A DNA stretch of 18,416 nucleotides from an uncultured Clostridia bacterium (GTDB taxonomy: Bacteria > Bacillota > Clostridia > HGM11514), in contig CABSMD010000026.1 of assembly GCA_902478725.1 (NCBI GenBank), positions 1 through 18,416 of the forward strand, written 5' to 3'. The notes under the pieces were generated by a model. The model worked only from the letters and a program-made list of their open reading frames with translations. It was not told the DNA's origin and ran no database searches. Every line of letters starts with the position of its first letter. Within the stretch, counting starts at the first letter, position 1. Of this stretch, positions 8,431-14,682 are shown piece by piece. The position numbers and the translations under genes are program-made.

Positions 8431-10685
8431 TCCACCCCCCGAATCTTCAGTGCCTCTTTCTGCATCTGTAACATATCATAATAGAATCCCTGCTTTTGTT
8501 CCAGTTCTTCATGGGTACCCACCTCGGCAATGGTACCATGGTCAACGACCACGATCCGGTCGGCATTGCGCAGGGTAGACAGTCTGTGCGCAATCGCAAT
8601 CGTCGTTCTTCCCCTGACCAACCGTTCCAGCGCCTCCTGGATCATGCGCTCCGTCTCAGTGTCCACCGAAGCGGTTGCCTCATCGAGAATTAATATCCTA
8701 GGATTGACCAGGATTGCTCGGGCAATCGAAATACGCTGTTTTTCCCCACCGGACAGGCTGTTGCGCCGCCGTCCAATCACAGTTTCATATCCATCTGCCA
8801 TCTTCATGATAAAGTCATGAGCGTTTGCGAGCTTAGCCGCTGCAACAATTTCATCCCGCCCCGCCTCCGGACGGGCATAGGCGATGTTTTCGGCAATTGT
8901 TCCAGAAAATAAAAAGGTATCCTGCAATACCATACCGATTTGGGAACGAAGATCGTCAAGCGCTATCTCCTTAATATTCACACCATCGATCTCGATACTT
9001 CCTTCGTTAACGTCGTACAACCTTGTAATCAGATTGGTTATTGTCGACTTTCCCGCACCGGAATGGCCCACCAGGCCGATCATTTCTCCCGCCTTGATAT
9101 TCAGATTGATCCCATGCAACACCGGCTTGTTCGGCTCATATTCAAATGTAATATCCTTGATGTCGATTTTACCCTCAATCCGATCCATCGCAACCGGATG
9201 CAGGGATTCGGTGACCTCGGGCACCGTGTCGATGATTTCAAAAATCCGCTGTGCCGAGTTCATGCAATTGGTCCACCAGTCAAAGATACGCACCATAAAA
9301 TCAAGCGGGCCATAGATCATTGTAACATAGGAAACGAAGGTCATGAGGATACCGAACGACATATTGCCGTTGACCACATTCCACCCGCCGATACCCCAAA
9401 CGAACAGACCACCGATCGTCATCAAATAACCAAGCAACGGAAAGGTCTGAGCGTTTATTTTTCCGGATACAATATTGGCGTCATAGAGCTGCCCGTTGAT
9501 GTCGGAAAACCGTTCTACCTCCGTTTGTTCTTTGCCGAAGGCCTTAACCACCCGCATGCCCGTTAAAGAATCGTTCAGCAACGAGTTCATTCTGCTGTTC
9601 TTGGTCCATACCCGCCACTTATATTTCTTAAAACGCGGTATGACCTTGCGGATGATGCAGATAATGAAGGGCACCGGGATAAACACCGAAATCGCCAGAA
9701 TCGGGCTGTACGAAAACATGATAACCAAAATACCGACTATGCTGATAAGATTGATAATAAAATGCGGAATTCCATCATTCAGAAAATACTGGATGTCGAG
9801 TGCGTCGTTGTTCACCCGGGTCATTAGATGCCCGGTTTGCTTACGGTTGTAAAAGCTTAAGGAAAGCTTCTGCATGGCTGAAAACAGTTCCAGCTTGATG
9901 TCGTAGATGATATGTGCGGCGAGCTTTGCCCCCATCCGGCCGTTGACGACACTGACCAGGAGGGAAATCGCTTCCAGCAATAAGATGGCAAGCACTAGGT
10001 AGAGAATTTTCCCATAATAGGGCGACGAAGCGCTCAGTACCTCGTCAAACAGAAAACGGTTGTTGAGCTGCGGCCGGATCAAGCTCAGCGCGGAGCTTCC
10101 CAAAATAGTCACAAAAATCAAAAACAGCTCCAGTTTGTATTTTGGAGCATATCCCAGAACTCTCATAAAAAGGGCTTTCCGGTTCATACACTTCGGACAG
10201 ATCCGCCGCTGTGCATCGCGGTAACGGGTACCGCAGTTCGGGCAAAACTCGTCCTCTTCATGGTAATGAAAATCCTCATCAGTAATTTCTTTTCCGGCTT
10301 TCATCTTATTGAGCAGGTTTGCCAAATGTCCAAGTTTTTTAGCATATGTATTGGAAAATTCACACAGCTCAAAATCTCCAGAACTAAACTCCGCCACCAA
10401 CGCACCGGATGCGACATACTGTTCGATGCGGAATTCCTTGACCTCATCGTATCGGTATTCGGCGGTCTCATGCTCTGCCCATTCTCCGTTATGGCAGCTT
10501 CCGTCCAAAACCATTAGCCTGTCTGGAAAGGCAAGCAACCAGGTTTCTCCATAACGACCGTCCCTTTGCATATCTGAATTGACCGCCGCCACCATTCGTT
10601 CCTTACCGTTCCCTAAAAAAACCTCTATGTACCCAGGAACAAAATCAAAGCCGCGCCTGACTTTCTGTTTTCCCTTCATCGGCAT
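8427..10685 (-). CDS. ABC exporter half-transporter with N-terminal extension and zinc ribbon (first subunit)
   Basis: This is the first gene of the left operon and encodes about 752 residues from the chosen ATG. A GTG three codons upstream (10694) gives 755, but GAGGGGG directly abuts that GTG and is well spaced for the ATG. With 755-residue numbering, 1-135 is a beta-rich region, possibly PH-like, and Cys151, 154, 166 and 169 form a zinc ribbon. The exporter membrane domain spans about 180-480 and the ATPase about 510-755. Motifs are intact: Walker A GHSGAGKST (543-551), Gln591, LSGGE (647-651), LDEATAS with Glu672, and His703. The layout matches the second ABC subunit, including the extension, so the two are paralogues that probably pair. 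The promoter at 10764-10792 leaves a leader of about 60-70 nt. Nothing in the sequence reveals the substrate. Confidence 0.92.
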   Translation of the reverse strand: MPMKGKQKVRRGFDFVPGYIEVFLGNGKERMVAAVNSDMQRDGRYGETWLLAFPDRLMVLDGSCHNGEWAEHETAEYRYDEVKEFRIEQYVASGALVAEFSSGDFELCEFSNTYAKKLGHLANLLNKMKAGKEITDEDFHYHEEDEFCPNCGTRYRDAQRRICPKCMNRKALFMRVLGYAPKYKLELFLIFVTILGSSALSLIRPQLNNRFLFDEVLSASSPYYGKILYLVLAILLLEAISLLVSVVNGRMGAKLAAHIIYDIKLELFSAMQKLSLSFYNRKQTGHLMTRVNNDALDIQYFLNDGIPHFIINLISIVGILVIMFSYSPILAISVFIPVPFIICIIRKVIPRFKKYKWRVWTKNSRMNSLLNDSLTGMRVVKAFGKEQTEVERFSDINGQLYDANIVSGKINAQTFPLLGYLMTIGGLFVWGIGGWNVVNGNMSFGILMTFVSYVTMIYGPLDFMVRIFDWWTNCMNSAQRIFEIIDTVPEVTESLHPVAMDRIEGKIDIKDITFEYEPNKPVLHGINLNIKAGEMIGLVGHSGAGKSTITNLITRLYDVNEGSIEIDGVNIKEIALDDLRSQIGMVLQDTFLFSGTIAENIAYARPEAGRDEIVAAAKLANAHDFIMKMADGYETVIGRRRNSLSGGEKQRISIARAILVNPRILILDEATASVDTETERMIQEALERLVRGRTTIAIAHRLSTLRNADRIVVVDHGTIAEVGTHEELEQKQGFYYDMLQMQKEALKIRGVE

Positions 10686-10723
10686 TAGCGACACCCCCTC
10701 TGCCAGCCAATTCGATTGATTAA

Positions 10724-10799
10724 CAATCCTTATCCATTCCTGTTCAACGCGAAAGACGATTACAGTATACCAAAAGCAAAAGAAATAAGCAATCCTTAT
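10724..10799. repeat. Paired 10-bp direct repeat CAATCCTTAT flanking the operon promoter
   Basis: CAATCCTTAT occurs exactly at 10724-10733 and 10790-10799, 66 bp apart. The second copy overlaps the -35 box of the leftward promoter and the first lies in the untranslated leader. The first copy also abuts an imperfect inverted repeat, GATTG-5 nt-CAATC (10714-10728). The positions suit a regulator binding site, but chance cannot be excluded. Confidence 0.3.
10764..10792 (-). promoter_or_regulatory. Predicted sigma-A-type promoter for the ABC-DUF1854-beta-helix-GH2 operon
   Basis: Reading leftward, TTGCTT (10787-10792) and TATACT (10764-10769) are separated by exactly 17 bp. The -10 box matches five of six consensus bases and the -35 box about three. 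Transcription would begin near 10757. No other good promoter is visible between here and the first ABC gene. Confidence 0.5.
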
Positions 10800-10838
10800 T
10801 TTGTAATTTAAACGAATTGTAATGTATGAAATCAGGAG

Positions 10839-10852
10839 TAGTGTTTACACTA
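10839..10852. promoter_or_regulatory. Candidate operator: 14-bp inverted repeat TAGTGT-TT-ACACTA
   Basis: Two perfect 6-bp arms flank a 2-bp centre, 38 nt before the start codon of the 58-residue gene. A weak promoter pair (TTGTAA at 10801, TATGAA at 10825, 18-bp spacer) would start transcription just ahead of it, so a bound repressor would block that gene. This is inferred from position only; the regulator is unknown. Confidence 0.35.
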
Positions 10853-10890
10853 AACCTGATAAGAAAATTCACCTATTGGAGGGATGGACG

Positions 10891-11067
10891 ATGTCCAAAA
10901 AATATCAAAGCCTGTATGCCCTGATGGAGGCTGACAGCGAGGCAAGCGATTACTACTCTTCCCTACCCGATTACGTTAGGGAACAGATCAGCCAACGCGC
11001 CGACAATGTCAATTCCATTGAAAGTTTGATGGATTACGCTGAAAACCTCCTGCGCGGAGACGACTGA
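10891..11067 (+). CDS. Small acidic protein of unknown function, 58 residues
   Basis: I do not recognise a characterised family. The ATG at 10891 is preceded by TTGGAGGG at good spacing, which favours it over an upstream in-frame ATG at 10822 that lies in the promoter region. The product is acidic, soluble-looking and helix-rich, with SLPDYVREQISQRADNV (26-42) and a Leu/Ala-rich C-terminal helix ending in acidic residues. There are no cysteines and no membrane segment. It is a single-gene unit: divergent from the ABC operon, with a candidate operator upstream and a strong terminator 9 nt after the stop. The ribosome site, terminator and fit between them make it a real gene. Its role, and any link to the divergent operon, are unknown. 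Confidence 0.7.
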   Translation: MSKKYQSLYALMEADSEASDYYSSLPDYVREQISQRADNVNSIESLMDYAENLLRGDD

Positions 11068-11075
11068 GCAAATAC

Positions 11076-11110
11076 AAAAAACCGGCAGCTTATAAAAGCT
11101 GCCGGTTTTT
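11076..11110 (+). terminator. Rho-independent terminator after the 58-residue gene
   Basis: ACCGGCAGCT (11081-11090) pairs perfectly with AGCTGCCGGT across a 6-nt loop. The stem is extended by A-run/T-run pairing (AAAAA ahead, TTTTT behind). It separates the small gene from the following arabinofuranosidase operon and could also work in reverse. Confidence 0.9.
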
Positions 11111-11148
11111 ATATAACGATTTTGCAATAAGACAAAATCAAAATCCAA

Positions 11149-11177
11149 TTGACTTTTTTAAGCATTCTAAATATAAT
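11149..11177 (+). promoter_or_regulatory. Near-consensus sigma-A promoter of the isomerase-phosphatase-GH51 operon
   Basis: TTGACT (11149-11154) and a perfect TATAAT (11172-11177) are separated by 17 bp. The start point would be near 11184, giving a leader of about 22 nt before the ATG at 11206. An in-frame ATG at 11149 lies inside the -35 box, which rules it out as the translation start. Confidence 0.85.
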
Positions 11178-11205
11178 GAAGAAAATGAAAGAGGGGGCGA
11201 AAAGA

Positions 11206-12027
11206 ATGCAATTGGGTATTTGGTCAAGCTATTATATTGATCTGTCGCCGGAGGATGCGGTATTGGAACTGGAGAAGAACGGGATATCCTATTCTGAGCT
11301 TTCGGACGAGCACGCAGCGAAGCTGCTCGAACGGGGAGAACCCGTGTCTGTTGGAGCTGCATTTCACAAATTTGCTCAGGCGCACCACGTTGTATTTCCG
11401 CAAGGGCATCTATGGCTGCAATGCAGACTGTGTGACAAGGAAGCTGCTGCTACCTTAAAAAGCTGGCTTGACTTGTTTGAAGCGGTCGGGATCAAACGAG
11501 CCGTGCTTCATTGTGACGATCTTCGCGAAAACAATACATTGACTTATGAGGAAAGGATGGCGGCAAATCTTCCCGTACTACGGGAGCTGACCGATTACAT
11601 AAAAGGGCGTGAGTTGGTGATCTGTCTGGAAAACCTGCCGGGTTTTGTCCAAAACGCAGATGACCTTTTGTGGATCATCCATCAGGTTGGGAGCGAAAAT
11701 CTGGGGATTTGTTTGGACACGGGGCATTTGCACCTGAGCAAATATCCCGACCAGGAAGCTTTTATTAAAAAGGCAGGCCACCACCTCAAGGCCCTGCATA
11801 TAGCAGACAACGAGGGAGAAACCGACCAGCATATGATCCCCTACGGCCGGGGGACGGTGGATATCGAGCAGGTGGTTCGGGCCTTACAGGAGATTGGATA
11901 CAACGGGCTGTTCAATCTGGAAATTCCGGGAGAACGGCGGTGTCCGCTCAAGGTCAGAGGCTATAAACTGGAATATATTAAAAAGCTGTTCGACTATTTA
12001 ACAGGAAAGGAAGCAGGCGTTTTATGA
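11206..12027 (+). CDS. Sugar phosphate isomerase/epimerase (xylose-isomerase-like TIM barrel)
   Basis: The chosen ATG gives 273 residues and has GAGGGGG 8 nt upstream; a longer in-frame start (11149) overlaps the promoter and is rejected. The fold is the AP-endonuclease-2/xylose-isomerase-like TIM barrel. Visible metal-ligand motifs in order are CLENLPG (about 141-147), ICLDTGHLH (about 168-176), LKALHIADNEG (about 193-203) and the closing NLEIPGE (about 241-247). PYGRGTVD (about 211-218) is the usual loop before the last barrel strands. Enzymes of this group interconvert keto and aldo sugars or epimerise them, using a divalent metal. Its stop overlaps the next start by 4 nt (ATGA) and it shares an operon with an arabinofuranosidase, so a pentose or pentose-derived substrate is a reasonable guess. 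The exact reaction cannot be assigned. Confidence 0.85.
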   Translation: MQLGIWSSYYIDLSPEDAVLELEKNGISYSELSDEHAAKLLERGEPVSVGAAFHKFAQAHHVVFPQGHLWLQCRLCDKEAAATLKSWLDLFEAVGIKRAVLHCDDLRENNTLTYEERMAANLPVLRELTDYIKGRELVICLENLPGFVQNADDLLWIIHQVGSENLGICLDTGHLHLSKYPDQEAFIKKAGHHLKALHIADNEGETDQHMIPYGRGTVDIEQVVRALQEIGYNGLFNLEIPGERRCPLKVRGYKLEYIKKLFDYLTGKEAGVL

Positions 12028-12740
12028 AAATTCTGATTATCCGGCACGGAGAGCCGGACTATTCCATTGATTCCCTCACGTCAAAGGGCTGGGACGAGGC
12101 AAGCCTGCTCTCCGACAGGCTTGTCAAGATGGAGATCGACGATTTTTACTGCTCCCCATTAGGACGCGCTAAAGATACCGCAAAAGCGACGCTGGACAAA
12201 TACGGGAAAGCGGCCAAAATTTTGCCGTGGCTGCGTGAGTTTCCCGGTCAAGTGACCCTGCCATGGCAGGATAAAGGCCGAATTCCCTGGGATCTTCCGC
12301 CAAACTATTGGGCAAAGTCGCCTGCATTTTACGAATATGAGAGCTGGCTGGAGCACCCGCTTATGCAAGGCGGCGGAATGCGCGAGACCTTTTGTGAGAT
12401 AACATCCGGTATCGACGCCCTGCTGAACGGATACGGATATCAAAGAGACGGTTATCTGTACCGCTGTGAAACAGATAAGGAGGTAACGATCGCGTTATTC
12501 TGCCATTTCGCACTGGGGATGACCATCGTTTCCTACCTATCGCATATATCCCCCATAATCCTGTGGCATAGCTTTTTTATGCCCGCATCCTCGGTCACCA
12601 CATTGGTATCGGAGCGTGACAGAACAGGAAGCACCCTGTTTCGCTGTATGCAGGTCGGCGACACCTCCCACCTGTATGCGGCCGGCGAGCCTATATCACC
12701 AGCCGGCTTATACCCCGATTTCGACAGAACACTTCAATAA
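12024..12740 (+). CDS. Histidine phosphatase family protein (phosphoglycerate-mutase-like)
   Basis: The protein has 238 residues and no signal peptide. The N-terminal RHGE motif (7-10) carries the phosphorylated His8. Arg48 in SPLGRAKDTA, Glu72 in WLREFPG and His161 in LFCHFAL complete the expected catalytic pocket. Members remove phosphate from sugars, nucleotides, cofactors or proteins; few can be told apart by sequence. The middle of the protein (residues 75-135, with DLPPNYW and a Gly-rich loop) is longer than in small phosphatases and may set substrate choice. The start overlaps the isomerase stop by 4 nt, implying coupled translation, and GH51 follows 24 nt later. Dephosphorylation of a sugar phosphate made or used by the neighbouring isomerase is a plausible inference. 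Confidence 0.85.
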   Translation: MKILIIRHGEPDYSIDSLTSKGWDEASLLSDRLVKMEIDDFYCSPLGRAKDTAKATLDKYGKAAKILPWLREFPGQVTLPWQDKGRIPWDLPPNYWAKSPAFYEYESWLEHPLMQGGGMRETFCEITSGIDALLNGYGYQRDGYLYRCETDKEVTIALFCHFALGMTIVSYLSHISPIILWHSFFMPASSVTTLVSERDRTGSTLFRCMQVGDTSHLYAAGEPISPAGLYPDFDRTLQ

Positions 12741-12764
12741 TATATAAATAAAGGCGGTGCAGTT

Positions 12765-14276
12765 ATGAAAAAAGCCACACTCAAGCTTTCAAAAGATTCG
12801 GTTATTTCTGACATTGACGATCGGATTTATGGTTCTTTTATTGAGCATCTGGGGCGGGCGGTGTATCAGGGGATTTATCAGCCGCAGAATCCTCTGTCTG
12901 ATGAAAATGGATTTCGCAAAGATGTACTCTCACTGGTTCAGGAGCTGAACGTCCCGACAGTGCGTTATCCGGGTGGTAACTTTGTCTCCGGCTATGACTG
13001 GAAGAATGGGATTGGCGATAAAAACAGCAGGCCGCAGCAGCTGGACCTCGCCTGGTTCTCCATCGAATCCAATCAGTTTGGGTTGAACGAGTTCGTGGAT
13101 TGGTGCAAAGAGGCCGGAACCTCGCCGATGATGGCAGTCAACCTCGGCACCAAGGGAATCACTGAAGCGAAAGAACTCGTGGAATACTGTAACTTTGAGC
13201 AAGGAACCTATTGGAGCGATTTGAGACGGCAACACGGGTACGAAAAGCCGCACGATATCAAGCTGTGGTGTCTGGGTAACGAGATGGACGGAGGCTGGCA
13301 GATCGGCCACAAAACCGCCTATGAGTATGCACGATTGGCAAATGAGACCGCAAAGGTCATGAAGTGGGTTGACCCCTCCATCGAACTGGTTGCGTGCGGC
13401 AGCTCTGGTTGTTCCATGCCGACCTTTGGCGAATGGGAAACGACGGTACTCACGGAATGCTATGACAACATCGACTACATATCTCTGCACCAATATTATC
13501 AGTTATCCCAAAACGGATCTACTGCCGAGTTTTTGGCCGAGAGCACCGGCATGGGTGAGATGATTGACACCATTTCCACCATCTGTGATTTAGTCAAAAT
13601 GAAAAGGAAGGGGAAAAAGGATATTTATTTAAGCTTTGACGAATGGAATGTCTGGAATCACGGCAACGATTCGGGTGGGAGTAAAAGATGGGCCGAGGCG
13701 CCCGCACTGCTGGAGGAGGCGTACACTCTGGAGGACGCGCTGCTGGTCGGCTGTATCCTCATTCAGTTAATCAACCACAGCGACCGGGTGAAGATTGCCT
13801 GTCTGGCGCAGCTGGTCAACGTCATCGCGCCGATCATGACATCGGATACAGGATGTTGGCGGCAAACCATCTTTTATCCATATTTCCATGCCAGTAGGTT
13901 CGGCAGGGGGAGGGCGCTATCCCCCACCCTCATGTCGCCACAGTACACAACAGATAAATTCGGCGCTGTCAACTGTGTTGATTGTGCCGTCGTAGAAAAC
14001 GAAGAGCAGGATTCTTTAACCATCTTTGCCGTCAACCGGGATGTAGATGAGGATATCCTACTATCCTGTTCCGCACCTGAGTGGGAGGGATATCAGCAGC
14101 AATCGCATATTGTTTTAAACCACATGGACGTGAAGGCCGCCAATACCGAAACATGTCCAAACCGTGTGGTGCCGACCGCCGTACCGGCCGGAACGTGTAA
14201 AGACGGAAGGCTGGAGATGATACTTCAGAGGCATTCATGGAATGTCGTGGTCTTGAAAAAAGATAGAAAAATATAA
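12765..14276 (+). CDS. abfA: Alpha-L-arabinofuranosidase, glycoside hydrolase family 51
   Basis: This 503-residue enzyme releases terminal alpha-L-arabinofuranose from arabino-oligosaccharides by a retaining mechanism. The length is typical of intracellular bacterial GH51 enzymes and no signal peptide is present. Family motifs seen in order are YGSFIEHLGRAVYQGIY (22-38), VRYPGGNFVSGYDW (66-79), the acid/base Glu173 in CLGNEMDG, ISLHQYY (239-245) and the nucleophile Glu293 in SFDEWNVW. The barrel is followed by a C-terminal beta-sandwich from about 385, ending in WNVVVLKK. The ribosome site is AAAGGCGGTG. It is the last gene of the promoter-11149 operon and is followed 5 nt later by a long terminator hairpin. 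Its job here is probably to split imported arabinosides, feeding sugar to the pathway of the two genes ahead of it. No arabinose regulator or importer lies in the window. Confidence 0.95.
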   Translation: MKKATLKLSKDSVISDIDDRIYGSFIEHLGRAVYQGIYQPQNPLSDENGFRKDVLSLVQELNVPTVRYPGGNFVSGYDWKNGIGDKNSRPQQLDLAWFSIESNQFGLNEFVDWCKEAGTSPMMAVNLGTKGITEAKELVEYCNFEQGTYWSDLRRQHGYEKPHDIKLWCLGNEMDGGWQIGHKTAYEYARLANETAKVMKWVDPSIELVACGSSGCSMPTFGEWETTVLTECYDNIDYISLHQYYQLSQNGSTAEFLAESTGMGEMIDTISTICDLVKMKRKGKKDIYLSFDEWNVWNHGNDSGGSKRWAEAPALLEEAYTLEDALLVGCILIQLINHSDRVKIACLAQLVNVIAPIMTSDTGCWRQTIFYPYFHASRFGRGRALSPTLMSPQYTTDKFGAVNCVDCAVVENEEQDSLTIFAVNRDVDEDILLSCSAPEWEGYQQQSHIVLNHMDVKAANTETCPNRVVPTAVPAGTCKDGRLEMILQRHSWNVVVLKKDRKI

Positions 14277-14281
14277 AGCAG

Positions 14282-14338
14282 GAATGAAGATGGGCTGTCA
14301 CATTTAAAGTGACAGCCCATTCTTCATTTCCATTTTTT
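14282..14338 (+). terminator. Long hairpin terminator after the GH51 gene
   Basis: TGGGCTGTCAC (14291-14301) pairs perfectly with GTGACAGCCCA (14309-14319). The stem is extended by GAATGAAGA against TTCTTCATTTC with single bulges, and T6 follows at 14333-14338. It closes the arabinofuranosidase operon. Read leftward it could also end a minus-strand RNA, though the T-run there is more distant. Confidence 0.85.
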
Positions 14339-14484
14339 GGTAACTAATTGTCAATGACATTTTTTCAATCCACAGAAAAATTTTCTGACATTTTTATTAT
14401 AGCATAAAATAAGCAAAAAGGCAAGAAATAAAAAATAATTTTAATGTAATTGAGAATATCATTTACAAATTCAAGAAATTATAT
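14339..14484. other. AT-rich intergenic spacer with short repeats and palindromes
   Basis: No convincing coding sequence is seen. The spacer holds TGTCA-A-TGACA (14349-14359), CAGAAAA-A-TTTTCTG (14373-14387), and TGACATTTTT twice (14355 and 14386). It also carries a possible leftward promoter and the -35 side of the small-peptide promoter. Base composition is far more AT-rich than the surrounding genes. Confidence 0.55.
14396..14424 (-). promoter_or_regulatory. Possible leftward extended -10 promoter
   Basis: On the minus strand, TTGCCT (14419-14424) and a perfect TATAAT (14396-14401) are 17 bp apart, and TGC precedes the -10 box, an extended -10. The start would be near 14389. A transcript would run about 105 nt to the GH51 terminator hairpin with no obvious reading frame. 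The AT-rich setting makes chance matches likely. Confidence 0.35.
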
Positions 14485-14490
14485 TATAAT
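14462..14490 (+). promoter_or_regulatory. Strong sigma-A promoter of the small holin-like peptide
   Basis: TTTACA (14462-14467) and perfect TATAAT (14485-14490) lie 17 bp apart. Transcription would begin near 14497, giving a short leader of about 24 nt. Confidence 0.8.
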
Positions 14491-14505
14491 AGAGAAAAAT
14501 ATGGA

Positions 14506-14517
14506 AAAGGAGGTGAT
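14506..14517 (+). promoter_or_regulatory. Full-length Shine-Dalgarno sequence of the small peptide gene
   Basis: AAAGGAGGTGAT is complementary along all 12 bases to the 3' end of bacterial 16S rRNA. Its GGAGG core ends 7 nt before the ATG. It decides the start of an otherwise easily overlooked gene and implies very efficient translation. Confidence 0.9.
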
Positions 14518-14520
14518 TCT

Positions 14521-14610
14521 ATGTTTTCATTCACTGATATAATGTCATTTGCTATGGTTCTCTTAACGCTTATGGCCTACATAGCGGCAACGAAAAAAAG
14601 GGGCAAATAG
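14521..14610 (+). CDS. 29-residue holin-like toxin-type membrane peptide
   Basis: This short gene encodes 29 residues: a polar start (MFSFTDIMS), one hydrophobic helix (FAMVLLTLMAYIAA, about 10-23) and a basic tail (TKKRGK). That layout, together with the strong promoter and perfect ribosome site, fits the putative holin-like toxin (Hol-Tox) peptides of Firmicutes, which resemble type I toxins that insert in the cell membrane. It stands alone, between the GH51 terminator and the converging ctpA gene, and is followed by a hairpin 13 nt after the stop. Type I toxins are normally silenced by an overlapping antisense RNA; I see no clear antisense promoter over this gene. It could instead be a harmless small membrane protein. 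The family call is by pattern, not by alignment. Confidence 0.65.
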   Translation: MFSFTDIMSFAMVLLTLMAYIAATKKRGK

Positions 14611-14623
14611 CAGGCGGTGACAA

Positions 14624-14670
14624 ACAATGCCACGTTCTCTTTTAAAACGGGAAAGAGCGCGTGGCATTGT
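14624..14670. terminator. Hairpin between the small peptide gene and ctpA, possibly bidirectional
   Basis: ACAATGCCACG (14624-14634) pairs perfectly with CGTGGCATTGT (14660-14670). An inner stem, CTCTTT/AAAGAG, is separated from it by a 2x2 mismatch. It sits 13 nt after the peptide stop and 12 nt past the ctpA stop on the other strand. T-runs are short on both sides, so efficiency is uncertain. Confidence 0.7.
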
Positions 14671-14682
14671 TCTATCATTGAT

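Noticed and set aside
8940..9566. 208-codon plus-strand open frame
   Set aside because: It is fully antisense to the first ABC subunit, resembles no known protein and has no promoter or ribosome site.
12930..13493. 187-codon minus-strand open frame inside the GH51 gene
   Set aside because: The opposite strand carries conserved GH51 motifs across the same stretch; this is a shadow frame.
14353..14549. 9-nt complementarity between the spacer (AATGACATT, 14353) and the peptide mRNA (AATGTCATT, 14541), as a possible antitoxin pairing
   Set aside because: The match is short and AT-rich, and the spacer copy lies downstream of the GH51 terminator on the same strand, so there is no supported transcript to carry it.
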